A stretch of DNA of 64,000 nt from Channallabes apus (taxonomy: Eukaryota > Chordata > Actinopteri > Siluriformes > Clariidae). Both the position numbers and the translations under genes were made by a program. The notes below the pieces were generated by a model. That model saw only the letters and a program-made list of their open reading frames with translations. It did no database searches and had not been told where the DNA came from. Position 1 is the stretch's first letter; each line of letters begins with the position of its first letter. The stretch covers positions 29,013,892-29,077,891 of the forward strand of contig CM060109.1 of NCBI GenBank assembly GCA_030522415.1, in the 5' to 3' direction. Positions 37,296 to 47,047 of the stretch are shown piece after piece.

Positions 37296-40103
37296 AATTT
37301 GAAGCTTACATATTCATATATACTTTAAACTTTTAATATATTGTTCAATTTTAAGCATAACATTTTTTGTTCAATAAAAATTAATTCTTGAGTCATCCAC
37401 TATAATTTTGTGGCTTAAAAGTATCGGTTCAGGCACCGTTTTGGCACCGGTACCGTTTTCAAAGTATCGATTTGGCACCGGTATCGAAAAAAAAAAAAAC
37501 GATACCCAACCCTACTTATAGCATTGTTAAAATTCTGAACGTCTAACTATTGAAATGTTATCATGCTGCTAATGTAGTGACTATTAACTAATAGCTATAA
37601 AAATTTACTATAAAGTCATTTTTTATGTTCTTACAAATTCATTTAAATTGTTAACGGCTTGTTAGCGCTTGAAACCAAATTGGTACCAACCACAAAGACT
37701 TCGAAGCCAATTAGAAATTATTGGGTGCATGGTATTAGGGTGCATGGGGATGCCAATAACTGATTTTGTGGTGCTTGTTAAACGGGAACAACATAAACAA
37801 GATCATATGGTCATTTTTCTGTTAGACGATATCAGGTGTTTAGGTTTTTTGGCGGGTAGTGGTTACTTTTACCTTAGTTTTGTGAGTTGCTGTTTACCAG
37901 ATCTTAAACCAGTATCTGTATTGCAGCCAAATGATTATCTGTATAAGTTGTAGTTCAGAGGACTACAGTATAACCAGAGGACTTGTAGTCCACAGAAAGC
38001 ACTAGTCTATGAATTTTATATTACAGTAGGTCTGCAAAAAAAAAAAACACCAGACATCAAACCACCATCTAAAAACCCAAACATTATTCTATTTACTCAA
38101 AATGTTAATTTGAAGCCAAACTATATCAGGGATAAACAAAATCTTTAATGCACATTTTTTTACATAGGATACATCTCTACATTTTCCATTTTGGAGGAAC
38201 TTTTTGAGATAGACTCTATCTAACTACCAGTTTAGACAATTGTTGCAGTCATGTTTATTCTTAAAGATCACTAGCTTGTTATATAGTAGCTCCTAAAAAC
38301 GCATAAGAAATTGCTCAAGTGGCAGGTATAAAAAGCTCACCAGACGATACCAGCATGAACTCACCACTGTACATAAGAGGAATATTTTTTGGATGCTTTC
38401 AACCTGGTTTAAGCTAATACCATGTAATAAACATTTCATATAAATTTGATGGACTGAGATTGAAGAATTCCTATTAGTCTACATTGTTGGTATTTGGAAT
38501 TTATAACATTTCTGTCTTCTTTTCTCAAAGAAACTCAGTTCATATATCATGACCTTGCCATATTAAGTATTTCTTGTATGGTTTTGGTCAAAGACATTCT
38601 TCTCAAACTATTTTTGTAACTGTGCAGCTACTGCATCCTTTACAGTGCTTATAAGTCTTTTCAGCATTACATTTTTAGGTTTAAAGGACAAGAGAAGCTT
38701 TGTGTGAGAGAACCACAGGACACAAGATGTGATTAGAGATAAATAGAAATAAAATAAGAACATTTCCCCTTGGACATTTATGGTGCTATAAACAGCTCTA
38801 ATTCTGCTTTTGGGTTGAAAACAGATGGTCTCAGAGACATGAGACTTTTATCGTGTGCCATAATGTTCGACTGGGGACATGTCATGTTAATCGAACAATA
38901 TGTGCCAAATGGCAGTTCATTCAAAAAAGAATTGAACTGGCATAAATAACCCCATAAAATCAACAAACATCAATAAAAATATGTTAGAAAGGAATAATTC
39001 AGTCATGCTGTTGGATACAGGATGTTGACTTTTTTCTACATTTAATGCATTTAAAGCATTTTGCCCTTAATTCGGTAAGATCCATCATAACAAGTGACAA
39101 TGTGTGATTGTTGAACATGTTGAACATGTTATTTATAATGTAATGTTAATGAGCCAAAATAGGGCTTTACAGCTCTCTAATTCTCTAATTTCACCTTTTA
39201 CAAAAGTCTTTGTCAGTGCTTGTTCATGGACTTTTGCCAGAATATTTACCAATATTGTCATGTACAGTTCATTGCCATGTTTCCTGTAAAAGTCTGTGAA
39301 ACCTTGTAAAAGTTTCCCAAACTAGCAACAGGAATGATTTCAATGTGTTCTTGTTTTGTTTGCATTCTTAAAGGCTATCTGAAAAATAAATATATGATAC
39401 CAACTAAGCATTAAAAATTTTCCCCATGTATGGAGCCTTTTGGGACACTCTGACAGATTATGCACTTAGATGGAGGGTGCCTGCTCAGTGATTAATAAAT
39501 AAATAATTAATAATAAAGTGATTAATGCATAAATTATGCTAAAGTAACTACATTGGCTAAATTTTCCTGGTAGCCACATGACATCTGGCTGTCAAAGAGA
39601 CTTTCAGAAAAGTAAAGTGAACTAGAGATCCAAAGACAACACAGGCTGTAATGCCAAAAAACTGTACAAAATGCAATATGAATAAAAGGACATGGCAGCA
39701 AATGTTATATACTGTATGAAGTTAATAAAGTGAATGTAAAGGCATATATTTAAATGCTGTTGCGCAAATAGCACACTAACTTTTAATAGATAAGATATCT
39801 ATTTTTTTTAATTATTTTACTAAGGTGTACTATGGTATACAGATAAATATTCATATTATTAAGACTTGGCATAATTGATGACAACTAGCAGAAAGGGAAA
39901 TGCAATAAATAGACTTCACTCCAATTGAACAGTGCACTCAATACCAGAACCCAAAGTGATGTTCTGTTTTTTAAGTCATATTGTGGGGGCGATGTTTATC
40001 ATCATGAACTGTTTCTGCCATGTTTTCAACACTATTATGTAAGTTGATTTAGCAAATGTTTTTATGCCAAACACAAAATTGTGACTTCAGGTGAAAAGTT
40101 TAA

Positions 40104-40169
40104 TGTCAGGATGAACTAACCTCGGTGACCAGAAGACGCAGCTTTAGCGGTTAGCCCAATGTAGCGTGG
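40104..40169 (-). repeat. Stump of the 3' LTR (66 bp)
   Basis: It is identical to 43995-44060 of the 5' LTR except one base (GCGG versus GTGG near 40147). The junction at 40169/40170 passes straight into integrase C-terminal coding sequence, so a single deletion joined the end of pol to the last 66 bp of the LTR. Confidence 0.95.
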
Positions 40170-40399
40170 TAGGTGACAGGGTTTATTCTTAGGGTGATGC
40201 GGTATGGTTTGATGAAGCGAGGTGAGAGTTTCCGGGATTCAGTATGTAGATGTAGGTTCTTTGTAGATAGCCATACCTTGTCACCTACTCTGTACAAACG
40301 TCCCGGAGGGTGTCGACGGTGGTGCTGAGTGATGTAACGGTCATTGGTGTTCTGGAGGTTGGCTTGATTCCAGACCCAGATTCTTCTTCCAGATTCCAT
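40170..40399 (-). pseudogene. Gypsy integrase C-terminal (GPY/F-type) segment, truncated
   Basis: The frame shows RLYRVGDKVWLSTKNL and then LSPRFIKPYRI, the basic C-terminal region of Ty3/Gypsy integrases that follows the catalytic core. A frameshift near 40390 separates it from the core frame. The chromodomain that normally follows in this group is absent because of the deletion junction at 40169. Confidence 0.85.
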
Positions 40400-41154
40400 A
40401 CCAACTGTTGGGCCGATGGTACGTCAACCTCCGGTTCTTGATGGGCAAACATCGGAGGTTGGAAACCATAGCACACCTCAAATGGGCTTAGGTTGGTGAC
40501 AGAGGAAACGTGAAGGTTGTGAGATAGTTCTGCCCATATGAGGTAGCGGGACCAGGAGCGCTGGCGATAAGCAACAAAACACCTTAGGTAGCGCTCCAGT
40601 TGTTGGTTGGTCCATTCCGTCTGACCATTAGTCTGGGGGTGGTATCCGGATGACAGACTACTGGTGGAATTGATCAGATGGCAGAAGGCCTTCCAGAACC
40701 GGGCGGTGAACTGGGGCACCCTGTCCGAGACAATGTCCTTAGGGAAGCCATGCAGGCGGACTACGTGTTCCATTATCAACTCAGCGGTGGTTTTAGCTGA
40801 TGGGAGTCCGGTGAAGGCCACCAGGTGCACTGCCTTGGAGAACCGGTCAACAATGGTAAGGATGGTGTTTTTTCCATCGGAAACCAGCAGGCCCGTGATG
40901 AAATCCAAGGCGATGTGCGTCCAGGGCCATCGAGAAACGGGAAGTGGGTGGAGCTCTCCTGGGGATGGTTGGTTTATATCTTTGGCCCTGGCGCACACCA
41001 GGCACGCCTGAACGAACTCTCTGACCTCTCTTCTCATAGCGGGCCACCAGAACGCCCGTTCGATAAACGATAGGGTTCTTCGGGTTCCTTGGTGCCCGGC
41101 GATGGGCGAAGAGTGCCCCCATTGGAGAACTTCTGTTCTTAGGTCCTGGGGCAT
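40285..41154 (-). CDS. Gypsy integrase zinc finger and catalytic core, open frame
   Basis: The 289-residue open frame contains a complete HHCC zinc finger (His14, His21, Cys51, Cys54) and the DDE core (Asp84 in ALDFITG, Asp144 in IVSDRVPQF, Glu180 in NGQTEWTNQ), with the family's D-x35-E spacing. It joins the cDNA to the host chromosome in an active element. Gly-to-Val after Asp144 (normally DRG) is a substitution at a conserved place. A TGA just upstream (41161) cuts it from RNase H, and a frameshift near residue 240 ends the recognisable part; the last 40 or so residues are out of frame. It is a piece of pol rather than a stand-alone gene. Confidence 0.88.
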   Translation of the reverse strand: MPQDLRTEVLQWGHSSPIAGHQGTRRTLSFIERAFWWPAMRREVREFVQACLVCARAKDINQPSPGELHPLPVSRWPWTHIALDFITGLLVSDGKNTILTIVDRFSKAVHLVAFTGLPSAKTTAELIMEHVVRLHGFPKDIVSDRVPQFTARFWKAFCHLINSTSSLSSGYHPQTNGQTEWTNQQLERYLRCFVAYRQRSWSRYLIWAELSHNLHVSSVTNLSPFEVCYGFQPPMFAHQEPEVDVPSAQQLVWNLEEESGSGIKPTSRTPMTVTSLSTTVDTLRDVCTE

Positions 41155-41169
41155 GTAAAGTCATCCAGG

Positions 41170-41660
41170 CGGCACGCCTGCCGGTCTGGTCTCTGCAGCT
41201 TGTGCCTGGCGGACCCTCGTCTCCAAGCTCCATTGAAGAGGTGCAATTATCCGGGAGGAGGAGATGACAGGCACGGGTTCCGCCCAGGGAAGGTCTTCGT
41301 CATGCTGTCTTGACAAAGCGTCAGCCTTGGTATTCTTGGACCCCGGGCGGTATGACAGATGGAAGTCATATTGTTCAAAGAATAAGGCCCACCGTGCCTG
41401 TCGTGGGTTGAGCTGCCGTAGGTTCCTGATGGTGATGAGGCTCTGGTGGTCAGTCCAGACGATGAATGGCTCACTGGCGCCCTGGAGCCAGTGACGCCAT
41501 TCCTCCAAGGCCCACTTTATGCCCAGCAGTTCACGGTCCCCTACTCCATATCACTGCTGAGTGGGATTGAATTTCTTGGAGAAGAAACCACAAGGATGCA
41601 GTTTCTGGTCTGGTCCTCGCTAGGAGAGAACGGCGCCGGCGCCCACATCCGTTGGCATCG
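41170..41660 (-). pseudogene. Gypsy RNase H, broken
   Basis: [35 protein letters not shown] and FIVWTDHQSLITI are recognisable, together with the ARWALFF-Y-F-L-YRPGSKN-KADALSR connection domain. At about 41650 a deletion joins the end of the RT thumb (LHPDAN) to DVGAGAVLS and removes the segment that carries the first RNase H catalytic Asp. At least two stops (TAG after LS, TGA after PTQQ) interrupt it. Confidence 0.88.
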
Positions 41661-41699
41661 GGGTGGAGAAGGATGGGAGCGGTGGTGAAGCAATGACAC

Positions 41700-42731
41700 A
41701 GTTCTTGGAAAGAGGAGATGGCGGCGGGGTTGAGTTGAAAACGACGACCCGAGGGCCTGGTCAATGTGGTTAGTGGTGCTGCAACTGTACTGTAGCCCCG
41801 GATGAAGCGACGATAGGAATTCGCAAACCCAAGAAACCGTTGAAGCTGTTTGAGTGTCCTGGGTAGGGGCCAGTGACGTACAGCTTCGAGGTTCTGTGGG
41901 TCCATGGCCACACCCTGGGGCGAGATGACAAAACCCAGGAATGTGGTGGAGTGATTGTGAAAGGCACATTTTTCCAACTTGTAGTACAGTTGGTGAGCGA
42001 GCAATCTCTTTAGATTCCGTCTTCCACTCATCTCTGATACGCACCAAGTTGTAGGCGCTCCGGAGGTCCAACTTCGTGAACACGGCGGCACCAGAGAGGG
42101 CGTCCAGGGCTGAGTTGGTGAGCGGTAGCGGGTGTCGGTTTTTAATGGTGACCTTGTTTAGCCCCCGATAATCGACACATGGGCGAAGTTCGCCCCCTTT
42201 CTTCTTAACGAAGAAGAACCCCGCGGCTGCTGGCGAGGAGGAGGGCCGGATGGTGCCATGACGCAGGGCATTGGCGACGTACTCCTCCATAGCTTGCGTC
42301 TCGGTGGCCGATAGGGAGTAAAGGTGGCCGCGGGGGGGAACGGATCCTGTCTGAAGTTCTATCGCCAGGTCGTATGGGCAATGCGGTGGTAGGTGGGTGG
42401 CTCTTCTCTTGCAGAAGGCTTCAGCCAGGTCCCTATATTCAGGTGGGATGGCGTCGGTGTCGACTTCGGGGGCCTCGGACTCCTTGGAACACGTCCCAGC
42501 TTGTGTCCGTAGGCAAAGTTCGGTGCAGGTCGGCCCCCACTGGAGGATACGGTTTTGTGCCCATGAAATGAGAGGGTCATGCTGTAGCAGCCAGGGATAG
42601 CCGAGTATGATGGGAGGAGAAGAGATGGGAGTGAGGTAAAATTGCAGCTGTTCCTGATGTTGGTAGATGGTGAAAGTGATGAGTTGGGTCTGGTGAGTGA
42701 CGGGGCTGGAGGAGAGAGGCCGACTGTCGAC
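41700..42731 (-). pseudogene. Gypsy reverse transcriptase lacking its catalytic core
   Basis: The N-terminal part is clear: [23 protein letters not shown], and [16 protein letters not shown] up to DEWKT. At about 42015 the sequence jumps to [16 protein letters not shown] and then [10 protein letters not shown], which in Gypsy elements lies after the YxDD active site. The palm region with the two catalytic aspartates of YxDD is therefore deleted, and the frame changes at the join. The thumb ([15 protein letters not shown]) and connection are intact in the second frame. Confidence 0.93.
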
Positions 42732-43025
42732 TCATGTGACGTGAATAGGCTGGGATAACGCCTCAATCTTCACCCCCATTTCTTTGGCATAGGTGGAGTC
42801 AATGAAGTTACCTGCGGCACTAGAATCGATGAACGCGGCACTTCGGACCCGTTTGTGGCCAAATTGGAGGGTTACTTGAACCGTGAGGCGGTGGTGGTGG
42901 TGCTGGTAGCAGTGGAGAGGCGGATGGTACCCGGTGAGTCTCTCCCCCTGCTCACCGGGGTTGCGTGTTTCCCGGGCGCAGTGGGCAGATTGCTCGGTGG
43001 TGGGCCGCCGACCCACAGTAAGCAC
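42732..43025 (-). pseudogene. Gypsy aspartic protease segment
   Basis: This frame is +1 relative to gag and contains SAAFIDSSAAGNFID, the active-site region of retrotransposon proteases, usually DSGA; here Ser replaces Gly at the third position. A TGA at 42734-42732 ends it, and the same frame continues beyond into the RT leader. Gag and pol overlap by about 74 bp, which would require frameshifting in an intact element. Confidence 0.8.
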
Positions 43026-43992
43026 ACAACCCTTCTCGAAACCGGCGTTCTCGTTCCGCCACGGTCAGGGAGGAGCGCCCTAATTGCATGGGTTCCCCGG
43101 CTCCAGTGTTAACCACGGCAGGAGGTGGAGATCCGACATGTTCAGTGGTGGCGGGAGTGAAGATGGTTGGTGATCGAGATGGAGTGTAGGTAGAAGCAGG
43201 CGGCAGGGTCCTCGGGGCTGGCTTCAGACAAGAGAGGAGGCATTGGTCGATGCGGAGGGCGAGCTGGATTAGACCCTCCAGTGTGGCTGTGAGCTCTCGT
43301 CCGGCTAGTTCGTCCTTAATGCGTGGAGCCAGTCCCTTGTAGTAGGATGTCCGGAGCGCGGCATCTCCCCAGGATGTCTGCACCGCAAGAGTGCGGAATT
43401 CTGCGGTGTAGCGGCTCACGGACGATCCTCCCTGCCGCAGATGGTAGAGCTTGGTGTCGGTCTCCACCTCGCCCGCAGGATGTTCAAAAGTCAGTTTGAG
43501 TTGATGGATGAATTCATTGTAGGAATGGGCGGTGTCAGAATACGATCGAAGTACTGCCGTGGCCCACTCAGCTGCCTGCCCGGATAGCAACGAAACAAGA
43601 AGAGCAATGCGGAGCCGATCGGTGGAGTACTTGGTGGAATTGAACTCAAACACCAGCTCTAGTGATGTCAAAAACACACTGCATTTCCTGTCCGTGCCAT
43701 CCCATTTATCTGGAAGCGCAAGAAACACATCAGAAGGAGGGGAGGAGGGTTGGTGTGGCACTGCGACCGCCGCGACGGGAGGCCAGCTAGCCGCGCCATC
43801 CACAGCCGCCCGGAGATCCGCGTTCTCCCGCCGGAGCTCCACGACCTCGCGGCGCAAGGCCGCAACGTCTTGGAGGTCCCGGCGCAGATTAGCGATCTCC
43901 CCGGTTAGGTTATCGATAAGCGCGGCATGCCGATCTACCACGTCGCAGAGGTGCGCATGATCCGCTGGGTTCACCGCGGAGGGCTCAGTCAT
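42952..43992 (-). CDS. Gypsy Gag, open frame of 346 residues
   Basis: The ATG at 43992-43990 lies two bases inside the LTR edge. Residues about 15-65 form a Leu/Arg/Glu-rich stretch likely to be a coiled coil. The central retrotransposon Gag domain follows (LPDKWDGTDRKCSVFLTSLE through RFRTLAVQTSW-like blocks). A CCHC zinc knuckle stands near the end (Cys323, Cys326, His331, Cys336). Gag packages the element RNA and forms the particle. The frame is uninterrupted, in contrast with pol, so it is either the least damaged part by chance or recently active. The start codon is embedded in the proposed primer-binding site. Confidence 0.92.
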   Translation of the reverse strand: MTEPSAVNPADHAHLCDVVDRHAALIDNLTGEIANLRRDLQDVAALRREVVELRRENADLRAAVDGAASWPPVAAVAVPHQPSSPPSDVFLALPDKWDGTDRKCSVFLTSLELVFEFNSTKYSTDRLRIALLVSLLSGQAAEWATAVLRSYSDTAHSYNEFIHQLKLTFEHPAGEVETDTKLYHLRQGGSSVSRYTAEFRTLAVQTSWGDAALRTSYYKGLAPRIKDELAGRELTATLEGLIQLALRIDQCLLSCLKPAPRTLPPASTYTPSRSPTIFTPATTEHVGSPPPAVVNTGAGEPMQLGRSSLTVAERERRFREGLCAYCGSAAHHRAICPLRPGNTQPR

Positions 43993-43993
43993 T
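43983..43993 (-). promoter_or_regulatory. Self-priming primer-binding site of the Gypsy element
   Basis: In element orientation AATGACTGAGC follows the LTR after one base. It is perfectly complementary over 11 nt to GCTCAGTCATT at 44278-44268 inside the same LTR, about 31 nt downstream of the TATA box, where the RNA should begin. Tf1 and vertebrate sushi elements prime minus-strand DNA synthesis this way, with the 5' end of their own RNA in place of a tRNA. The site contains the gag ATG. Confidence 0.82.
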
Positions 43994-43994
43994 C

Positions 43995-44375
43995 TGTCAG
44001 GATGAACTAACCTCGGTGACCAGAAGACGCAGCTTTAGTGGTTAGCCCAATGTAGCGTGGATGGTAAACCCAAACGCGGAAGTAAGCGAGTAGGCAGGAT
44101 AACCACGTGATTTAGTTTAAGGACTCTCATGAAAGGGGAGCAAGGGAAAAACACAAATTTAACCCGCGTCCTATAAATACACACACAATATCAGAAAGCG
44201 AGACCAAAGATGGTGAGTACTCACGGTTTAGTAGACGGATAGCCTGAACCGACATGGGCCGAAACTCAATGACTGAGCGTTGTGTTGTGGTCTGTTTACT
44301 CCTCTTATACTTCCTGGTTCGCGACCGCATTACATCCGGGTCCTAGTGCCGGTCGCGGATTGAGTGTGCATGACA
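43995..44375 (-). repeat. Complete 5' LTR (381 bp)
   Basis: It starts TGTCA and ends TGACA in element orientation (inverted TGTCA/TGACA termini). It contains a TATA box (GTATAAG, 44310-44304) and the predicted RNA start near 44278. The flanking GTTTAA on its outer side matches that at the other end of the element. Confidence 0.93.
44304..44310 (-). promoter_or_regulatory. TATA box of the Gypsy LTR
   Basis: GTATAAG in element orientation, placed about 31 nt upstream of the 11-nt self-priming segment, as expected for an RNA that begins with that segment. Confidence 0.75.
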
Positions 44376-45756
44376 GTTTAAATGATAATTTGCCAATTTT
44401 TTATGTCCTTTTAGTATTTTTATGTAATTTGCATCATACAAAATTTGTTCAATTAAGTGTATTACACCTGACTGAGAGTTACTTTAAATCCTTTAAATAA
44501 ATTATGTATCAGGCAATTTAGTCATTAATATTTTCACTGGTTTCCAGTGCAGTGTGAGCAAGTAAGAATGACTTCAATAAATAAACGTCAGAGTATGAGT
44601 AATACTGACTTCAGTAATGAAGAGGAAAATGTGAGTCAATCTCTGTACAGTTTAGTGTAATCATCCAGAAGCATAACAGTCAGAAACATTCGGCGGTCTA
44701 CTTGATTAATGCCATTTATTTGGTGCAGATGAGGTTTTTAAACATGTGTTAGCCTAATAACTAACACATTTATGGCACCACTGTGATCTGTTTGTTCTGT
44801 CTTTAAACGTTCATGCATTGCTATCTTGCATGATCTTGTTTCACACAGTTTGAGCCTGGAGTTACAGGCTTTTGTGTTTTATTAAGTGACCTATAATGAG
44901 TCAAATAGATATTTTAGTTTCTTTGTTTTGCAATAAAGAATAAATTTTTATGTCCTTGAAATTAGCTTTGCTCCCAGCCAAACCTGCTTTATTCTACCCC
45001 TTTTGCATAAAAGGTAACATGTAAGTTGCGATTGGTTGGAGAACACATGGAGGAAAGTGTTGTCAGTGGATTAATAGTACTCTATGGATTGCTTCTTTAA
45101 AACAGAAGACAATTGACGAAGAAATGAATTTTGTTGAAGGGGATATTTTAAAGAGAGTCAAGGACTGTGAAATGTAATCAAAGGAGAATTTCTTGCATGT
45201 CCACATCCCATTTCTTTCATTTTCTCTCTCGCTTTAGTGGTCATAACTGGACAGAAAATGTGGATACGTGTCTTTTTGTCACACCATAGTGAAAATGCAC
45301 ATTTTTCTGTGCTTCCCGACAGCTCTATTCAGTTTCACAATTCATCCAGGGCACCCATATGACTTCACTCAAGATCACTGACAGCCTTATTTAATGGATT
45401 TCCTCAAACTACAAATCTTACTTATATTTCTAGGAATCATTTCAGCAGCAATCGAGCATGGAGAGTTTGTATATCCTGTTAAACCAGCTTAGTGCTGAAA
45501 TGCCATTCATTATTGTCACATTCATTATTGCAGTACACACCATAATTTCAATACCATATAATACAATATTAACCTTATTCACTCCTGATTTTATATCAGA
45601 TTATACGCACCCTTCTCGTATGTTAACTTTTTTTTGTCCAGTTAAATAGTTAAAATGCACTCTTAAAAACTGTACATGGGAAACCTAAACACAACATCTG
45701 GTTCACCATCATTAAACCATATGCTTCTCATTACATCCTTTCTATGCTCCCTATGG

Positions 45757-46152
45757 TTAGTCCTGAGCTAGTTTCACGCAAAACACATTTATGCTGGGTA
45801 CTTGGTGGAGCATCCCTTTTCTGATAAACGCAAATTTTCTGAAGGAACAATTGAAGCGACAAGGTAATTGGTGTGCTGCTGTTCCTGATTTTAAATAGTG
45901 AGTTTGACCAGATTGGTGATAGACAGGAGAACATTTGATCTCAGCACAAGTGTGCAAGCCTGAGTGATTTAAAACAGAAAGCACATCCTGGCAGACATTA
46001 GCTTGCCAACATTTGGATCTAAGCCTAGATTGCTGATTTATTCTGCAAATGCATAGTGACTTTAGAACAGCTGGACTGAGAGAAGTCATGTTTGTCCATG
46101 AGAAAGTGAGAGTTTCTGCACACAGTTGCTCAAGGCATTGGTTACAGACCAT
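45757..46152 (-). CDS. Unidentified open frame, 131 residues
   Basis: This is one of the longest open frames in the window not explained by a transposon or simple repeat. It is cysteine-rich, with at least 13 Cys, and has no signal peptide, membrane span or motif that I recognise. No splice or promoter context is evident, and it lies inside intron 3 on the opposite strand. It may be chance or part of an undescribed repeat. I assign no function. Confidence 0.15.
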   Translation of the reverse strand: MVCNQCLEQLCAETLTFSWTNMTSLSPAVLKSLCICRINQQSRLRSKCWQANVCQDVLSVLNHSGLHTCAEIKCSPVYHQSGQTHYLKSGTAAHQLPCRFNCSFRKFAFIRKGMLHQVPSINVFCVKLAQD

Positions 46153-46914
46153 GGATTTTGAGTGTTTTAAATTGCAATGATCTTGTTTTCAAGTTTTCTC
46201 TTAGCTAGCTAACTATTCCTGGGATCTACAATCTTTAATATACTGTCACCTAGATTTAACAGTCAACTAGATTTTAGTATTGATTTTAATATAATATTTA
46301 ATATTTATTAAAACCTGTTCTTAATGTAGTTAACTGGTATTCTATAAAAATTATCGCTCACATTATTAAACTCCAGTTTCCATAAACTCTATTTTCCAGA
46401 ACCGGCATCCAGGTAATGAACAACAGACTTTTCCATGATTGATGACATCGAACGTAGAACATTAATTTGCTTTCGTAGAATCACAGTTGCATTTCCGCTA
46501 TTTTCATGTATCTGCTTTGTTTACAATAAATTCCTGCATTTCGTTCCAAAACTTGTGCAAGTTTCATAAAAAATAAAAAATCAAAGCTTTATGTGTTTGA
46601 TGATGTAGATTCCTTATGTAACTGTAATAACAATAATAAGCAGTTCTGTCAATTTGGATTATGATATGAGATAATGCCAAAACCACTTAGTGACTAGTTA
46701 GTTTGTCTAGTTTTTCATTCTCATATTGTAGTGTGAAGTTCATTCACACTGCAGCTGGGCCCTGTCCACTGTGCAGGACCACAAACAGTCCATTCCTGAA
46801 TTCTTAGGCAACTACACAGGTGGCTGGCCTCAAAGACCTCTGGGATACAGGAGGCCATAGCCAGTAAGCATGCATTCAGATACACATTCACGTGTACACA
46901 TGACATCCAGACAT

Positions 46915-47047
46915 GTTACAAAAATTATACACACCCTTTTATGAAGTATCCCTTTATTAATAGTTTTTGCTAAGATCCGTAGAGGTTTAGTCACCACACA
47001 TTTTATAAATAATGAGTTTTGATGTCTAGATTTTGAAGACAAAAGAT
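46915..47047 (+). repeat. Unnamed dispersed repeat, copy 1
   Basis: It shares a run of matching blocks with 47785-47915 in direct orientation: AAAATTATACACACCCTTTTAT / AAAATCATACACAGCCTTTTAT, GAGGTTTAGTCAC, and CACATTTTAT-AAT-ATGA. I estimate about two thirds identity. The family is unknown to me. Confidence 0.6.

Larger units (their letters stand above)
36413..37514 (+). mobile_element. Internally deleted hAT transposon with perfect 8-bp target duplication
   Basis: Ends TAGGGTTGTGTTCCGA and, inverted, TAGGGTTGGGTATCGT. Flanks are the identical 8-mer CTTATAGC (36405-36412 and 37515-37522), the length that hAT transposases make. Subterminal GGCACCGGTACC-type words recur at both ends in inverted orientation. 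The element keeps the N-terminal BED finger gene piece and the last residues of a transposase, but the catalytic core is missing. Confidence 0.93.
35524..37843 (-). mobile_element. Harbinger-like relic with inverted arms, split by a hAT insertion
   Basis: The left arm (35524-35632) and right arm (37731-37843) are about 80 percent identical inverted copies: CTAAACACCTGACATAATC inwards versus the inverse of CGATATCAGGTGTTTAG, sharing ATAAACAAGATCATATGGT. A broken Harbinger transposase piece lies between them on the minus strand. A 1.1-kb hAT element (36413-37514) with target duplications sits inside, so it inserted later. Whether the arms are the relic's own terminal repeats or two copies of another repeat is not settled; the true outer ends may lie slightly outside. 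Confidence 0.6.
40104..44375 (-). mobile_element. Ty3/Gypsy LTR retrotransposon (Tf1/sushi-like), defective
   Basis: The element reads right to left. A complete 5' LTR (43995-44375), gag, protease, RT, RNase H and integrase follow in the Ty3/Gypsy order, and a 66-bp stump of the 3' LTR (40104-40169) closes it. The identical flank GTTTAA is at 40098-40103 and 44376-44381. GC content is clearly higher than in the surrounding intron. Lesions: several stops and frameshifts in pol, loss of the RT catalytic core, a deletion in RNase H, and a 3' deletion taking the end of pol (including any chromodomain), the polypurine tract and most of the 3' LTR. It cannot move by itself. Confidence 0.96.

Noticed and set aside
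41788..41794. TACTGTA in the Gypsy RT as an excision scar
   Set aside because: On the coding strand it reads through GYSTVAAPL without a length change, so it is ordinary coding sequence. The TACAGTA-like word in the Harbinger fragment near 36115 is likewise in line with the coding frame.
42359..42766. 135-residue minus-strand frame within the Gypsy element
   Set aside because: It is a shadow of pol; the true frame there is the one that links the protease to the RT leader.
43532..43960. 142-residue plus-strand frame
   Set aside because: It is antisense to gag in GC-rich sequence and shows no motif.
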